NCBI RefSeq assembly: GCF_901538265.1
Contig: NZ_LR593886.1
Span: 5,911,738 to 5,975,737 of the forward strand
Reading direction: 5' to 3'
DNA: 64,000 nt
Source of the DNA: Gemmata massiliana
GTDB taxonomy: Bacteria > Planctomycetota > Planctomycetia > Gemmatales > Gemmataceae
How positions within the stretch are numbered: the first letter of the stretch is position 1; each line of letters begins with the position of its first letter. The notes under the pieces were generated by a model. That model made no database searches. It was not told the origin of the DNA and saw only the letters and a program-made list of their open reading frames with translations. Below, piece by piece: positions 27,125-36,776 of this stretch. Both the position numbers and the translations under genes were made by a program.

Positions 27125-28200
27125 CGCTGTTCACCACGACCGCCGAACAACGGGCCAGATGAACTGCGTGAGACCGGCGCCAACTTACGGGACCACGATT
27201 TGCTCAGGTTCTCGTGTTCGAGTGGGCCGCAATCCCAACATAACCTTCGAGGCCCTGGCGCGCAAATTCGATCTCACGCCTCAGATCCTCGACCAACGGC
27301 TCACGCCCTCCGCGTGGAGCGTCCTCAAGCCGCCCCTCCAGCACGCCCCGGACCGCTCACCACGCCCGCCGACAACCCCAAGGGCTCCTCGACCGGTTCA
27401 CTGCGGTGATCGTCGAGGACGCCACCTCAATTACTCTGCCCGCGGCGCGGGCAGCCGACTTCCCCAGCGCACCCGGGGCGACGCCCTCGGAAGGGGCCGC
27501 CACATTCCAGATCTTCCGGCGCCGGAACCTGCGCACCCGGGGAAGTCGGCCGCCCGGACCGCACACGCGGGTCGCACGGCCGATCGCCACTCGGCTGTTG
27601 AGTCCCAAGCCCGGCCCGACAGTAGTTTGTATCTGGCGGACCTCAGCTTCTTCCGCTCGGAGCACCGGCGCGCCTTACGCGTCGGGAACCTTTTGGGTCA
27701 GTCGCATGGGCGCTGGCACGCGGGCAAACGTCGCGGGCGGTTGGTGCCAGTGGAGCGCGTGGTTGCAAAAGGACCGCGCGCCCCTCTTCGATGGCCCGGC
27801 TCTCTTGGGCAAAACGGCTCCCTGGCATGTCGACTGATTGCGCGTCGGTGCCCGCCGGATGTCGCGGCGTTGCGCCGCCGGCGGTCGCCCTGCCCGGGCA
27901 CAGAAAGCCGGTCGCGTTCCCGCGACGGTGCTGCAACTGGCGTCGTGCGACTGGCCGATATGGGCAACGAACGTCCCGCCGAGGGTTCTGAGCACGTCGG
28001 AGGTGGACACGGTGTACCGCTGCCGGTGGCAGATCGAGTTGGTCTCCGAGCGCGCGAAATCGCTGGGCGCCGCGCTCGCCGCCCAGCGATTTCGCGCGTT
28101 GCGCGTGCAGGTGGAGTTGTGGGCCAAGTTGCTGGGCATGGTGGTGATGCACTGGGCGGTGTTGCTGAGCGGAACGTGCCTCGAAACACAAGCCACTCGC
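27125..28200 (+). pseudogene. Degenerate IS4-family transposase
   Basis: Scattered matches in all three frames: FEALARKFDLTPQILDQRLT near 27243-27305, VLQLASCDWPIWATNVPPRV near 27927-27986, then STSEVDTVYRCRWQIELV and the C-terminal VELWAKLLGMVVMHWAVLLS. The YRCRWQIEL(x)FK motif holds the catalytic Glu of IS4 enzymes. Several frameshifts and stops; an inverted 18-bp string near 28060-28095 sits in the middle of the Glu region and probably marks a rearrangement. Confidence 0.65.
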
Positions 28201-28257
28201 ATTCCAAACGCTGGCGCTCGTAAACTCTACGCCGTAACTTGATCGCTATGGGTACGA

Positions 28258-28674
28258 ACCCCGGCCAAACTCGTGTTCACCGACGAGACCGGGGCGAGCA
28301 CCAAGATGACGCGCCGGCACGGGCGCGGCTCGGGGCATCGGGTGGTCGGTCGGGTGCCGCACGGGCACTGGAAAACAACCACGTTCGTGGCCCTACGGGC
28401 CGATGGGTTGACGGCCCCGATGGTGATCGACGGAGCGATAAACGGGGATCTGTTTGTCGCCTACGTCGTGCGGGTACTGGTGCCGACACTGCGGGCCGGG
28501 AACCTCGTGGTGGTGGACAACCTGTCAAGCCACAAGCGCACGGGCGCGGTGCGGACCGCCGAGTTACGCACGATCGACAAGATCGAACGCTTCTTCGGCA
28601 CCGTCCACGACGAATTCAAGCCCAACGAGTGGCGGGTTTACATCCTCCATGCCGGATACGCCGCTACACATTAA
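28258..28674 (+). pseudogene. IS630-family OrfB with internal deletion
   Basis: KLVFTDETGASTKMTRRHGR, VPHGHWKTTTFVALRADGLT and VVVDNLSSHKRTGAVR are the first and second Asp regions of an IS630 OrfB. The PPYSPDLNPIE region with the catalytic Glu is deleted; the frame continues with RTIDKIERFFGTVHDEF and the GYAAT C-terminus. The first open start is GTG 28273. N-terminal OrfA is absent. Dead element. Confidence 0.75.
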
Positions 28675-28728
28675 GTGAAAATGAAATGATATTATTTCGC
28701 ATTTTGAATAAATCAATAGAGAAAATCT

Positions 28729-28753
28729 GTCGATCGATCCGAACTCGATCGAC
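28729..28753 (-). terminator. Possible terminator of the DUF1549/DUF1553 operon
   Basis: GTCGATCG (28729-28736) and CGATCGAC (28746-28753) form an 8-bp stem with a 9-nt loop, 39 nt beyond the stop of the minus-strand gene; on that strand it is followed by the T-rich string AGATTTTCTCTATTG. Confidence 0.5.
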
Positions 28754-28791
28754 GGAACCGTCCCCTGTGAGAAAACCAAAACCCGATCCGA

Positions 28792-31700
28792 TTAGTGGTT
28801 GAACAGGAACGCCGGGTTGTTGATGAGTGCCCAAACCAAGTCTTGGGCGCCCAGCACACGGGCGTCGGCGGGCGGGGCGTCCGCGGTATCAGCCGCGAGC
28901 CGGGCGTACTCCTTGTCCTGGGCTAGGTACATCTGCCGGAGCGCGTCCTTCTGGGCCGGGGTCCGCTTGTCGAGCGGCGTTTCGAGCAGCGCGAGTTGGG
29001 CCGGGCTCACCGAGCTTTGCAGCTTCGGGTTCGCGTCCGTCGTCACCGACAGCCGGAACTTGCCGATGGTGTGCTTCCCGCCGTACCGCTGATCGAGGAT
29101 CGCGGTGAAGTACCCCCCGGCCGGGTCACTCACCGGCTTGTCGAACTTGTAGAGCGCCGCGTTATCCACACCAAGTCGAGGAGCAGTGGCCCAGCCGGTC
29201 CCGGGGTTCCCGTCCACGGCGTTCGCGGCCGGGAACGTCTCCTGCGAGAAGATCGCCGCGAGCGCCTTCAGCTTGATCGCCGTGGCGGGGGCGTCCGGTT
29301 TGTCGAACGCCTTGTACGTCAGCCGGAACTCGTTGAGCACGAAGTTCCCGTTCTCCGCCCGCCCCGGCCCCTTCGCGGGCAGCGTCGGGTCGGCGAGCAC
29401 TTCGAGCCGCAGCGCGGTGATCGGCTTATCGATCTCGGTGAGGCCGTGAATCGTGTAGAGGTCGGTGTCGGGAACCTTCCCGCCCACGAGGACCGAGCCG
29501 TCCTTGTTGACCATCAATTTCGTGTCGGGCATCTGGGCCTGCGCCCGGCGTACTTCGAGCGGGGTCCACGCGGTCGGCTTTTGGGCTTTCAGCGATTCTT
29601 CCCACGCGGCCTGTTTCGCATCGAGTGTCGCCTTGTACGTGTTGAAGGCGTCCAGCTTCGGCTTGTACTCGGCGAGCTGCGCCGCGTGGTCGACGGCAGC
29701 GGCCCGGATCGCGGCAATCGCGGCCTTGCGTTCTGCCGCAGACGGGAGCCGGTTCAGCACCGCGAGGTAGATCTCGTCGGCCACTTTCGCGTCGTCTTTC
29801 TCCGCGAGAACGAGTTTGTTCAGCCGGTTGTTCGGGTCTTTGATGGCGTCCCCCACGACGGGGCCGTTCACCATCGCCATGATCGGCCCGATGTTCAACC
29901 CGGTGCCGCGCTCGCACTCGCACGAGGTTTCGCGCACCGGCTTGTTGAAGATGTCGAGGAACCCCCCCGGCAGTTCCACGTTACTGTCGAGCAGTTGAGC
30001 GGCCCGGGCGCCCGCGGGCAGCCCCGGTAACCGCGACTGCGACCCGGTGGCGCGGTGGATCGTGTCGAACAGCACCTCGGCCGGGAGCCGCCGGGCCAGT
30101 GCGTGGGAGTAGTTGATTTCGTCGTCCTTGTTCCACCGGTTCGTCGCGAGCGAGAGCTGGTACGTGCGGCTCTTGCAGATCGTTTTAATGAGCTTCTGCG
30201 TGTCGAAGCCGCTCGCCACGAAGTCCGCGGTCAGCTTGTCGAGCAGTTCCGGGTTGGTCGGCGGGTTCCCGGCGCGGATGTCGTCCACCGGCTCGATGAT
30301 GCCGACGCCGAGCAGGTAACTCCACACTCGGTTCACGTAACTCTTCGCGAAATACTGGTTCTGCGACGCGGTGATCCACTTCGCAACCTGTTCCCGGCGC
30401 GACGCTTCCGCGGGCTGCTGCACCGACACTGAGTACGGGAAGCCCGCCTTCGCGTTCTCGCTCGTGCGGTCGTGCTTGATCTCCCCAGCCTTCAGGTCGC
30501 TGATGACCTCGACGAGCGGCTTCGCGCCCTCAACGGCGGTGCCACCGAGCGTCTGCCCGCGGTACTTCGGGTCCGGCGCCCGGCCGACCTGTGCGAAGTA
30601 CGCCGCGAGGCTGAAGTATTGGTCCTGGGTCCACTTCTCGAACGGGTGGTCGTGGCACTTGTTGCAGTTGAACCGCACCGCGAGGAACAGTTGCGTGGTG
30701 TTCTCCATCACCGCGTCGGGCGTGCGGAGCGTCTTGTAGTACGCGCCCGGCGGGTTCTCCACGTTCGAGCCGGTCGCGGTGAGGATCTGGTACGCGAACT
30801 TGTCGTAGGGCCGGTTCTCGGCCACCGCGTCGCGAATCCACTTGCGGAACGCGGTCGCGCCGACGTCGCCGAGGAACTTCCGGTTCACCATCAGCATGTC
30901 GGCCCACTTGTTCGACCAGTGTTCGACGAACGCATCGCTCCCGACGAGCGAATCAACCACCGCCTCGCGCTTCACGCGGCCGTCGCGGGCGTCCGCGGTG
31001 AACTGGCGCACCTGCTCGCCCGTGGGCGGGAGACCCGTGAGGTCCAAATACACGCGGCGCAGGAACGCGGCGTCGTCCGCGAGGTCGCTGGCCTGCACCT
31101 TGACCTTCTTCAGTTTCACATCGACCAGATCGTCGACGTAGTTGTAAACGGGCTGCTGTTTCCACTCGAAACCCGAGCGGTCGCCCATGATGACGATCGT
31201 GCTCGCGGCGTAGGCCCCCTCGTAGCGGGCGAGCATCGTCGTTTCGCCGCGGCGCAGCGTGGCGACCACCCCGGTCTTGTCCACGGTGGCGACTTCGGTG
31301 TTGCTGCTCTCGATGAACGTTTCGGCGGTCACGTCGCGGCGCCGACCGTCGGCGTAAGTGGCGACCGCGGCGAACTGCTGCTTCTGCCCGATGCGCCCGA
31401 CGATCGGGTTCTTCGGGAAGATTTCGAGCGACGTCACGCGGACCGCATCGAGGTCGAGTTTCAGGCCCTGGGAGATCCACTTGCGCACGAGTTCGTAATT
31501 CGGGTCACCGGCCGTCATCGTTACCCCGCCCTGGTGCGGCACGGCCCCGGCCGGTTTCATCAGCATGAGGCTCTTTTCCGGGGCGGCGCGGTTGAACCGG
31601 CGCCCTTCGAGGTCGTCGGTGAGTGCGCGGAAGTCGTACAGCGGATCGTACCCGCGGAGCGAGAGCTTGAACCCGTTCTTCCCGGCTTGCGCGCCGTGAC

Positions 31701-32115
31701 AGGTGCCCGCGTTGCACCCGAGTTTGCTGAGAACCGGTTGCACGTCGGTGACGAAGCTGACCGGCTTGTCCGCGCCGAATCCCTTCACGGTTACAGGTAC
31801 TTTGGCCGCAAGCCCCGCGAGCGACACTTCGACTTCGCCGGTGCCGTCGGTGGTGGGCCGGACCAACCCGGCGTTCACGGCTGCGACTTTGGGGGGAGAC
31901 ACTTTCGCGATGCGCGTCACGTCGACGGCTTCGCCGCTATCGAGTGTCGCAGTCACGAGCAGTTGCGAGTACGCGAACGGCCCGCTCAGTTCGATCGTCG
32001 TGGGGCGCACGTCGAGCTTCGTGACCTTCGCCCCATCAGGCAATTTCTCTTGCGCGAGGGCCGGCAGCGCACCGCCGATCAGAAGCAGGGCCGCAATATA
32101 TCGGTAGAGCTTCAT
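28792..32115 (-). CDS. DUF1549/DUF1553 planctomycete cytochrome-like protein with Ig-like domain
   Basis: A 1107-aa exported protein (signal peptide MKLYRYIAALLLIGGALPALA). Order: Ig-like segments (about 25-110), a c-heme-like region GCNAGTCHGAQAGKNGFKLS (about 135), a second Ig-like BIG2 type segment (about 215-310), the DUF1549 domain (from about 335: FLRRVYLDLTGLPPTGEQVR; FNCNKCHDHPFEKWTQDQYF with a CxxCH heme motif), the DUF1553 domain (RREQVAKWITASQNQYFAKS, VNRVWSYLLGVGIIEPVDD, LPGGFLDIFNKPVR) and a C-terminal beta-rich part. The family is specific to planctomycetes and relatives and is thought to act in the periplasm; its substrate is not known. The ATG at 32115 starts the signal peptide. 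It is downstream of the WD40-cytochrome gene, in the same direction. Confidence 0.88.
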   Translation of the reverse strand: MKLYRYIAALLLIGGALPALAQEKLPDGAKVTKLDVRPTTIELSGPFAYSQLLVTATLDSGEAVDVTRIAKVSPPKVAAVNAGLVRPTTDGTGEVEVSLAGLAAKVPVTVKGFGADKPVSFVTDVQPVLSKLGCNAGTCHGAQAGKNGFKLSLRGYDPLYDFRALTDDLEGRRFNRAAPEKSLMLMKPAGAVPHQGGVTMTAGDPNYELVRKWISQGLKLDLDAVRVTSLEIFPKNPIVGRIGQKQQFAAVATYADGRRRDVTAETFIESSNTEVATVDKTGVVATLRRGETTMLARYEGAYAASTIVIMGDRSGFEWKQQPVYNYVDDLVDVKLKKVKVQASDLADDAAFLRRVYLDLTGLPPTGEQVRQFTADARDGRVKREAVVDSLVGSDAFVEHWSNKWADMLMVNRKFLGDVGATAFRKWIRDAVAENRPYDKFAYQILTATGSNVENPPGAYYKTLRTPDAVMENTTQLFLAVRFNCNKCHDHPFEKWTQDQYFSLAAYFAQVGRAPDPKYRGQTLGGTAVEGAKPLVEVISDLKAGEIKHDRTSENAKAGFPYSVSVQQPAEASRREQVAKWITASQNQYFAKSYVNRVWSYLLGVGIIEPVDDIRAGNPPTNPELLDKLTADFVASGFDTQKLIKTICKSRTYQLSLATNRWNKDDEINYSHALARRLPAEVLFDTIHRATGSQSRLPGLPAGARAAQLLDSNVELPGGFLDIFNKPVRETSCECERGTGLNIGPIMAMVNGPVVGDAIKDPNNRLNKLVLAEKDDAKVADEIYLAVLNRLPSAAERKAAIAAIRAAAVDHAAQLAEYKPKLDAFNTYKATLDAKQAAWEESLKAQKPTAWTPLEVRRAQAQMPDTKLMVNKDGSVLVGGKVPDTDLYTIHGLTEIDKPITALRLEVLADPTLPAKGPGRAENGNFVLNEFRLTYKAFDKPDAPATAIKLKALAAIFSQETFPAANAVDGNPGTGWATAPRLGVDNAALYKFDKPVSDPAGGYFTAILDQRYGGKHTIGKFRLSVTTDANPKLQSSVSPAQLALLETPLDKRTPAQKDALRQMYLAQDKEYARLAADTADAPPADARVLGAQDLVWALINNPAFLFNH

Positions 32116-32200
32116 GGAAGAGGTCTCGGGGGTCGGTTGTCGGTTAAACGCCCGGGGGACCGGGCGGGGTTGGTTTGGTCGGGTCGAATGAATCCCGGGT

Positions 32201-32411
32201 CGTATCCCGGATGAATCCCATCGCACCCGATTGGGTGCATTACGGGTGTTGGTATCGGCGCCCGTTGCATCCCGCGAGTGTTGTCCCCGCCCGTATCCCA
32301 GGGCGTTGCCCTGGGCTGGGGAATCGCACCCGTTCGGGTGCCGGGTATTTCAGGCCGAAGGTCTGAGATTCCCCAGCCCAGGGCAACGCCCTGGGACTCA
32401 TCCGGGATACG
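32201..32411. repeat. Large nested inverted repeat between two cytochrome-domain genes
   Basis: A perfect 30-bp pair (32296-32325 and 32367-32396) is nested inside an outer 14-bp pair CGTATCCCGGATGA (32201-32214) and its complement (32398-32411). Each 30-bp arm is itself partly self-complementary (CCCAGGGC, GCCCTGGG). Short CACCCGTTCGGGTG and CACCCGATTGGGTG hairpins lie between. The string around CCCAGGGCGTTGCCCTGGG is familiar from repeated intergenic elements in planctomycete genomes, from memory. The operon must be transcribed through it. Confidence 0.8.
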
Positions 32412-32428
32412 ACGGGCACCCGGGGACG

Positions 32429-33913
32429 TCATTTTTTCGGCAGCACGACGAAGCTCTGGAGGAGCTTGCCGGTCGCCGCGTTGTGGAGCCACACGGTGCC
32501 GTCGAAGCCCGCGGACGCGATGACCACCCCTCCGGGGTGCCAAGCGACCGCGTACACTGGGCCGGTCACCCGTTCGCACACGATCTTCGAGCCGGTGTTC
32601 GCGTCGTACACCCGCACCTCGCCCTTTCCATCAAGGCTGCTGACGGCGGCGAACTTCGTGCCTTCGGGGTTGAACGCGAGCGTCGAGATACGGCCCGGCA
32701 TCGCGTCATACTCGCGCACCTTGTTCGAGTCGTCGCCGATCTCGCGCTTCACCTCGCGGTGTACCTTGTAGAGCCGTGGTTTGCCGTCCGAACCCGCGAT
32801 GATGACCTCGTCGTACACGTTCGGCTTCGCGCCGGGCGTGTCCACGGGCACCTTCTGCATGCGTTTCGGTAGCGCGAGTGTGTGGACCGTTGACCACAGT
32901 CGCACCTTCGCGGAAGAGGCCATCGGCCGGCGGTCGACGGCCATCAGCCCGCCCTTCAGCGCGCCGGGGGTGATGCTCGTCACGTTGTCTACGAAGCGCT
33001 GCGTGGGGACTTCGGTGAGCTTCATGCTCATGTCGCGCCCGACGGAGACGAGGTGCAAGCCGTCCTGCGAGAAGACCGTCCCGAGCACCCAGTCCGAGTG
33101 CGTTCCCATCTGAAGGATTTGCTTGCCGCTCGTCGCGTCCACGGCGCGAACGGTGTTGTCCGAGCATCCGAACGCGAGTGCTTTGCTGTCGGGCGACCAG
33201 CTCACGCCGTAGAGCGTATCGAACGTGACCGGCGTGGAAATCAGGAGCTTCTCGGACTCGGGGTTCCACACCTGCACTTCGCCGAAGCGCCCGGGGGCAC
33301 CGCCGACCGCCGCGAGCTTCTTGCCGTCCGGCGAGTACGCGATCGACTGCACGCGCTCCGAAATGCCGATGAGCCGCGCTTTGAGCGCGTACCTGTCAGT
33401 GTCGTAGACCAGGATCTCGTGGTAACCGGTTGTGGCGAGTGCCTTGCCGTCCGGCGAGAACGCTAGCCCGGTCACGACCGGCGGGGCGGAATACTTCGGC
33501 GGGTTCGAGGCGTCGACCACGACGGCCCGCGCGCTCGCGGGGGTGTCATCGACCGCCCCCTGTGCGATCCAGTCCGTGACGAGCTTGATCTGAATCGGGT
33601 TGAGCGGGTCGCGGCCCTTCGGCATCTCGGCCTTACCGTTGTTGAGCACCTTGATCTGCTCGACGAGGTGGCTGGCCGCGGGCTTCCCCGCGACGACGCC
33701 GACCTTCCCGCGATCACCGGGTTTGAGCAGGTCGGCGTGCGTGGTCATCACGTAGCCGCCGAGCGGCTTCGCGGGCTGGTGGCAGCCGTTGCAGTGCTGC
33801 TGGAAGATCGGGCGCACGTCCTTGAAGTAACTCACCTTCGCGGGTTCATCGGCGCGAGCACTGACCGGAAACGAAGTTGCAGCGAGAGCAAAAAGAGCGT
33901 AACGAATCCGCAT
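32429..33913 (-). CDS. WD40-repeat protein with planctomycete cytochrome c domain
   Basis: 494 aa, exported (signal MRIRYALFALAATSFPVSARA). An N-terminal planctomycete-type cytochrome c domain (about 25-115) starts VSYFKDVRPIFQQHCNGCHQ with the CNGCH heme motif and ends with the MPKGRDPLNP segment holding the likely Met ligand. A beta-propeller follows from about 140: VTGLAFSPDGKALATTGYHE, VQSIAYSPDGKKLAAVGG, GVSWSPDSKALAFGCSDNTV and VYAVAWHPGGVVIASAGFDG repeats. Together with the DUF1549/DUF1553 gene it forms a common planctomycete pair. Periplasmic; redox or sensing role is inferred only. Confidence 0.9.
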   Translation of the reverse strand: MRIRYALFALAATSFPVSARADEPAKVSYFKDVRPIFQQHCNGCHQPAKPLGGYVMTTHADLLKPGDRGKVGVVAGKPAASHLVEQIKVLNNGKAEMPKGRDPLNPIQIKLVTDWIAQGAVDDTPASARAVVVDASNPPKYSAPPVVTGLAFSPDGKALATTGYHEILVYDTDRYALKARLIGISERVQSIAYSPDGKKLAAVGGAPGRFGEVQVWNPESEKLLISTPVTFDTLYGVSWSPDSKALAFGCSDNTVRAVDATSGKQILQMGTHSDWVLGTVFSQDGLHLVSVGRDMSMKLTEVPTQRFVDNVTSITPGALKGGLMAVDRRPMASSAKVRLWSTVHTLALPKRMQKVPVDTPGAKPNVYDEVIIAGSDGKPRLYKVHREVKREIGDDSNKVREYDAMPGRISTLAFNPEGTKFAAVSSLDGKGEVRVYDANTGSKIVCERVTGPVYAVAWHPGGVVIASAGFDGTVWLHNAATGKLLQSFVVLPKK

Positions 33914-34209
33914 GAATGCGAACCTCGGCGGGGAGGGCCGAAACGGGCCGGAGGTTGAGGCGGGCAGGAGTGAATAGTGTACCAGGGCGCGAAGGCGCGG
34001 AGCAACAGTTTCCTCGCGTAATGATACAATTGTGCTCCCAACGCTTTGCGAGCGCCATGTTACGCTGCGCCGGCAATTTTCGGATTGGCTCGGTCGCGGC
34101 CCCTGAGCTAAGATTGAACCCGTTGCGACCGCGGCCCAAAATTCGTGTCGTCAGCACGTTCAGTCGCCCCTTTTCCCACGCCCAAACTCCACTCCACCCC
34201 CGAACAGCT

Positions 34210-34998
34210 ATGGCTCGACGCTACCAACGCGGATACGACTCCGACGACCTGGCGCCGGTCCCCGCCGGGGGGCTTTCGTCGAACGGGCAATGGCTCTTCG
34301 GCTCGCTCTACGCGGCCCTCATCCTCATTGGGTTTAGCTTCGGCGTGTGGGCGGGCGCGAGTAAGCCAAAAACCTTTGAAGTGGCCGAAGCCAAGAAGGA
34401 GCCCGCCGAGAAACCGGATCGCGGCGCGCCACCCGTGAAGCCGGTCACACCGCCCCCCGCCGAGCCGAAGACGAACCCGATGCCGCCCGTCGAGCAGAAG
34501 CCGGTCGAGCGGGAACCAGAGCCGAAGCCGCCCGAACCGAAAAAAGAGCCGGAGGTCAAACCGGCGGAACCGAAACCCAAAGAGCCGGCACCGAAACCGC
34601 CCGAGCCGAAGCCACCGGAACCGAAAAAGGTGAACGTGAAGCCGGTGTCGTTCAAGGAAGTGTCGAAAGTGTTCGTGGCCCACTGCAACAACTGTCACGG
34701 ATCAGTCGGGAAGCCGAAAGCTGGTATCGACTTGCGCACGGTCGCGGCCATTCTGAAGGGCGGCGCGGACGGGGACATCGTGAAGCCGGGCGATCCCGAA
34801 AAGAGCGTGCTCTACCTCTCACTCATGGCGGACGCCTCGAAGCCGATGCCGCCGGACGGGAAGCAACGGCCGACCGAGGCCGAAATTAAACTCGTTCACG
34901 ACTGGATCGCGAGCGGGGCCAAACAGCGCCGGCGCCCGGTTCGTGGGCGGCGCGGGTTCGCACCCGCGCGCTTCAAGAACTACTCACCGAATACGTAG
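34210..34998 (+). CDS. Membrane-anchored cytochrome c-like protein with Pro-rich spacer
   Basis: 262 aa. A cytoplasmic N-tail, one membrane span at about residues 29-48 (WLFGSLYAALILIGFSFGVW), a long Pro/Glu/Lys spacer of about 90 residues made of PKPPEPKKEP-like units, and a planctomycete cytochrome c domain (FKEVSKVFVAHCNNCHGSVG with CNNCH; KPMPPDGKQRPTEAE with a Met ligand; VHDWIASGAK end). The spacer would hold the heme domain away from the membrane. The open frame begins at 33916 but the ATG at 34210 starts before the span. The last codons overlap the convergent gene's stop by 19 nt. Divergent from the WD40-cytochrome gene. Confidence 0.82.
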   Translation: MARRYQRGYDSDDLAPVPAGGLSSNGQWLFGSLYAALILIGFSFGVWAGASKPKTFEVAEAKKEPAEKPDRGAPPVKPVTPPPAEPKTNPMPPVEQKPVEREPEPKPPEPKKEPEVKPAEPKPKEPAPKPPEPKPPEPKKVNVKPVSFKEVSKVFVAHCNNCHGSVGKPKAGIDLRTVAAILKGGADGDIVKPGDPEKSVLYLSLMADASKPMPPDGKQRPTEAEIKLVHDWIASGAKQRRRPVRGRRGFAPARFKNYSPNT

Positions 34999-35717
34999 CC
35001 GAACAGCGCCTCGGCCGCCTTCTGGCGCTCGATCTCCAACAGGTTGGCCTGTTCCTTCGCGACCTTGATCGCGTCCTGCAACTTGCGGACGCGCGCGAGG
35101 ATCGCGTTCTTGCGGTCCGCCGCGATGCACCCGCTGTAGAGGATCTGCGTCCACGTCCCGACCGGCACGTCCTTCGTGAACAGTTCGGTCTGCGCCGGGT
35201 GCTCCTTCGTCGCGTCGTACTTCACGATGACCGTCGGTTCCTTGCTGGTCCGCAACGACTCGTTCGCCTTGCTGCGGAGCAACCCGCTGTTCGGGTCGTG
35301 CGCCCACTCTTCGGCCGGATCCGGGGTCGGGAGCTTCGACACGAACGTTTCGAGGTCGTTCACCTGCTTGTCGAGGAACAGGAGCGTGGTGATTGGCACG
35401 TTCGCGAGCACGGCCTTGCCGTCCACCACGACGTCGGCCTTCGCGGACTGGTTCCCGGTGTCCTGCGTGAGCACGAGATTCCATAGCTCCGTCCACTTCT
35501 CGCGCGCCTGGCGGATTAGGTCGTCGGCACGCTGCTGCACGCGCTGGCTCTCGGGCGGCAACTTCTGGCCGTTGACCTCGTCAAGCGGGCGGTAGGTGCG
35601 CTCGCGCCCGGTGAAGAGCTGCTCCTTCTGGATGAGCTTGTATAGCTCGGTGATCTGCTTCTCCGCGTCGCCCTTGCGGGCGGTGACGACCGCGTTGATC
35701 TGGTTCAGTTTCGGCAC
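34980..35717 (-). CDS. DUF7873-like conserved hypothetical protein
   Basis: 245 aa, soluble. It matches, as I remember it, a family best known from actinobacteria (DUF7873): KLNQINAVVTARKGDAEKQI, a helical TELYKLIQKEQLFTGRERTY start, RPLDE..GQKLPPESQRVQQ, the VPITTLLFLDKQVNDLETFV core, EEWAHDPN, and VGTWTQILYSGCIAADRKNA with a helical end. Function unknown. The start is GTG 35717 (VPKLNQIN), with AGGAGA at the right distance; the longer frame to 35804 has no family residues. The gene sits alone, with a 485-nt upstream space. Confidence 0.78.
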   Translation of the reverse strand: MPKLNQINAVVTARKGDAEKQITELYKLIQKEQLFTGRERTYRPLDEVNGQKLPPESQRVQQRADDLIRQAREKWTELWNLVLTQDTGNQSAKADVVVDGKAVLANVPITTLLFLDKQVNDLETFVSKLPTPDPAEEWAHDPNSGLLRSKANESLRTSKEPTVIVKYDATKEHPAQTELFTKDVPVGTWTQILYSGCIAADRKNAILARVRKLQDAIKVAKEQANLLEIERQKAAEALFGYVFGE

Positions 35718-36202
35718 GGCGTTCTCCTGTCGTGTTAAAATTAAGTCTGACGGAACAGGACACGCACCCCTCACCCAGGTTCGGCGCCACGTGTCGCGAT
35801 CCACCGCGGGCCCGCGTTTAACATTTGTGGGGCACCTCGGCCCGGCGGCGCGCCATTAACTGACGATACGGCCGATCGATCACAATGCGGCATTTTTGAA
35901 CATCCTGTTGAGCCGCTTCTAAAGCCCTTCTGGACACTTGATGCTGCACTCATGAAAGTTCGCTCGCTTCCATCAAAAACGCGCTCGCACGGGCGCGCCT
36001 CTGGTACCGCGGATCGGACCGCATCACGCGCCGTAAATACCAATTCAAAAAGCACTTCTGCCGAAGTGAGCGCCCGGTACAATTGCCGCCGAAATGCCAA
36101 ACATTCAAATGATAGATTAAGTCAATTTGTTGCGAAGACTAACTTCGGGGTCTATACTGCATCAACCGAGGTCGCTCCAGTTGCCCGACTCGAGGATCTG
36201 TC
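35718..36202. other. Intergenic region upstream of the ECF sigma gene
   Basis: 485 nt. It must hold promoters for the DUF7873-like gene (leftward) and the sigma-factor gene (rightward). The 150 nt just before 36203 are more AT-rich. No ORF with coding character and no strong repeat. Confidence 0.5.
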
Positions 36203-36769
36203 GTGGAAAATTCGGCCGCGTTCCCAGAACTCCTAGCGGGGTTCCGAGCCGGGGATTCGGCGTCCATTAACGCCCTGTGCGAGCGGTACGCGCCCTTCCT
36301 GCGCGCCGCGGTGCGCCGGCAGTTGCACCCCGGGCTGCGCACGCGGTTCGATTCGCTCGATTTCGTTCAGGACGTCTGGGCGTCGTTCCTCGCTATACCC
36401 GCCGAGCGATACACGTTCGATACCCCGGAAGCGCTGCTCGCCTTTTTGAACCGCATGGCGCACAACCGCGTCGTCGAGGTGTTCCGCCAGCGGTTCGGCA
36501 CGCAAAAAGATGACATTACCCGCGAACGGGCCGTGAATTCCGAGGACGGCAGCGACCAGATTCGGGCGCCGGTCCCCACCGCGAGCCAGTTGGTGATCGC
36601 CGACGAGGAATGGGATCGGCTGCGCGGCCGGTTCCCCGAGGGCCACCGGGTGGTCCTCGAACTGCTGCGCGACGGTCACAGTTACGAGGACATCGCCCGG
36701 CTCTCGGGCGTCAGCTTGAGCACCGTGAACCGGATCGTGCGCCGGTTAAAAGACTTCACCGATTCGTAA
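36203..36769 (+). CDS. ECF RNA polymerase sigma factor
   Basis: 188 aa. Region 2 (about 10-85) includes CERYAPFLRAAVRRQLHPGL and FDSLDFVQDVWASF; region 4 (about 135-185) includes WDRLRGRFPEGHRVVLELLR and the helix-turn-helix YEDIARLSGVSLSTVNRIVR. This is the planctomycete ECF type that is encoded beside a protein kinase. It probably directs RNA polymerase to a small regulon under control of the next gene. The start is GTG at 36203; no ATG fits. The kinase ATG follows 7 nt after the stop, so the two are one operon. No anti-sigma factor gene is seen. Confidence 0.92.
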   Translation: MENSAAFPELLAGFRAGDSASINALCERYAPFLRAAVRRQLHPGLRTRFDSLDFVQDVWASFLAIPAERYTFDTPEALLAFLNRMAHNRVVEVFRQRFGTQKDDITRERAVNSEDGSDQIRAPVPTASQLVIADEEWDRLRGRFPEGHRVVLELLRDGHSYEDIARLSGVSLSTVNRIVRRLKDFTDS

Positions 36770-36776
36770 ATCGCTC

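Noticed and set aside
30472-32214. A 580-codon plus-strand ORF
   Set aside because: It is the antisense shadow of the DUF1549/DUF1553 gene; its residues are Arg/Val/Glu-rich noise and no domain is seen, while the minus strand has clear family motifs.
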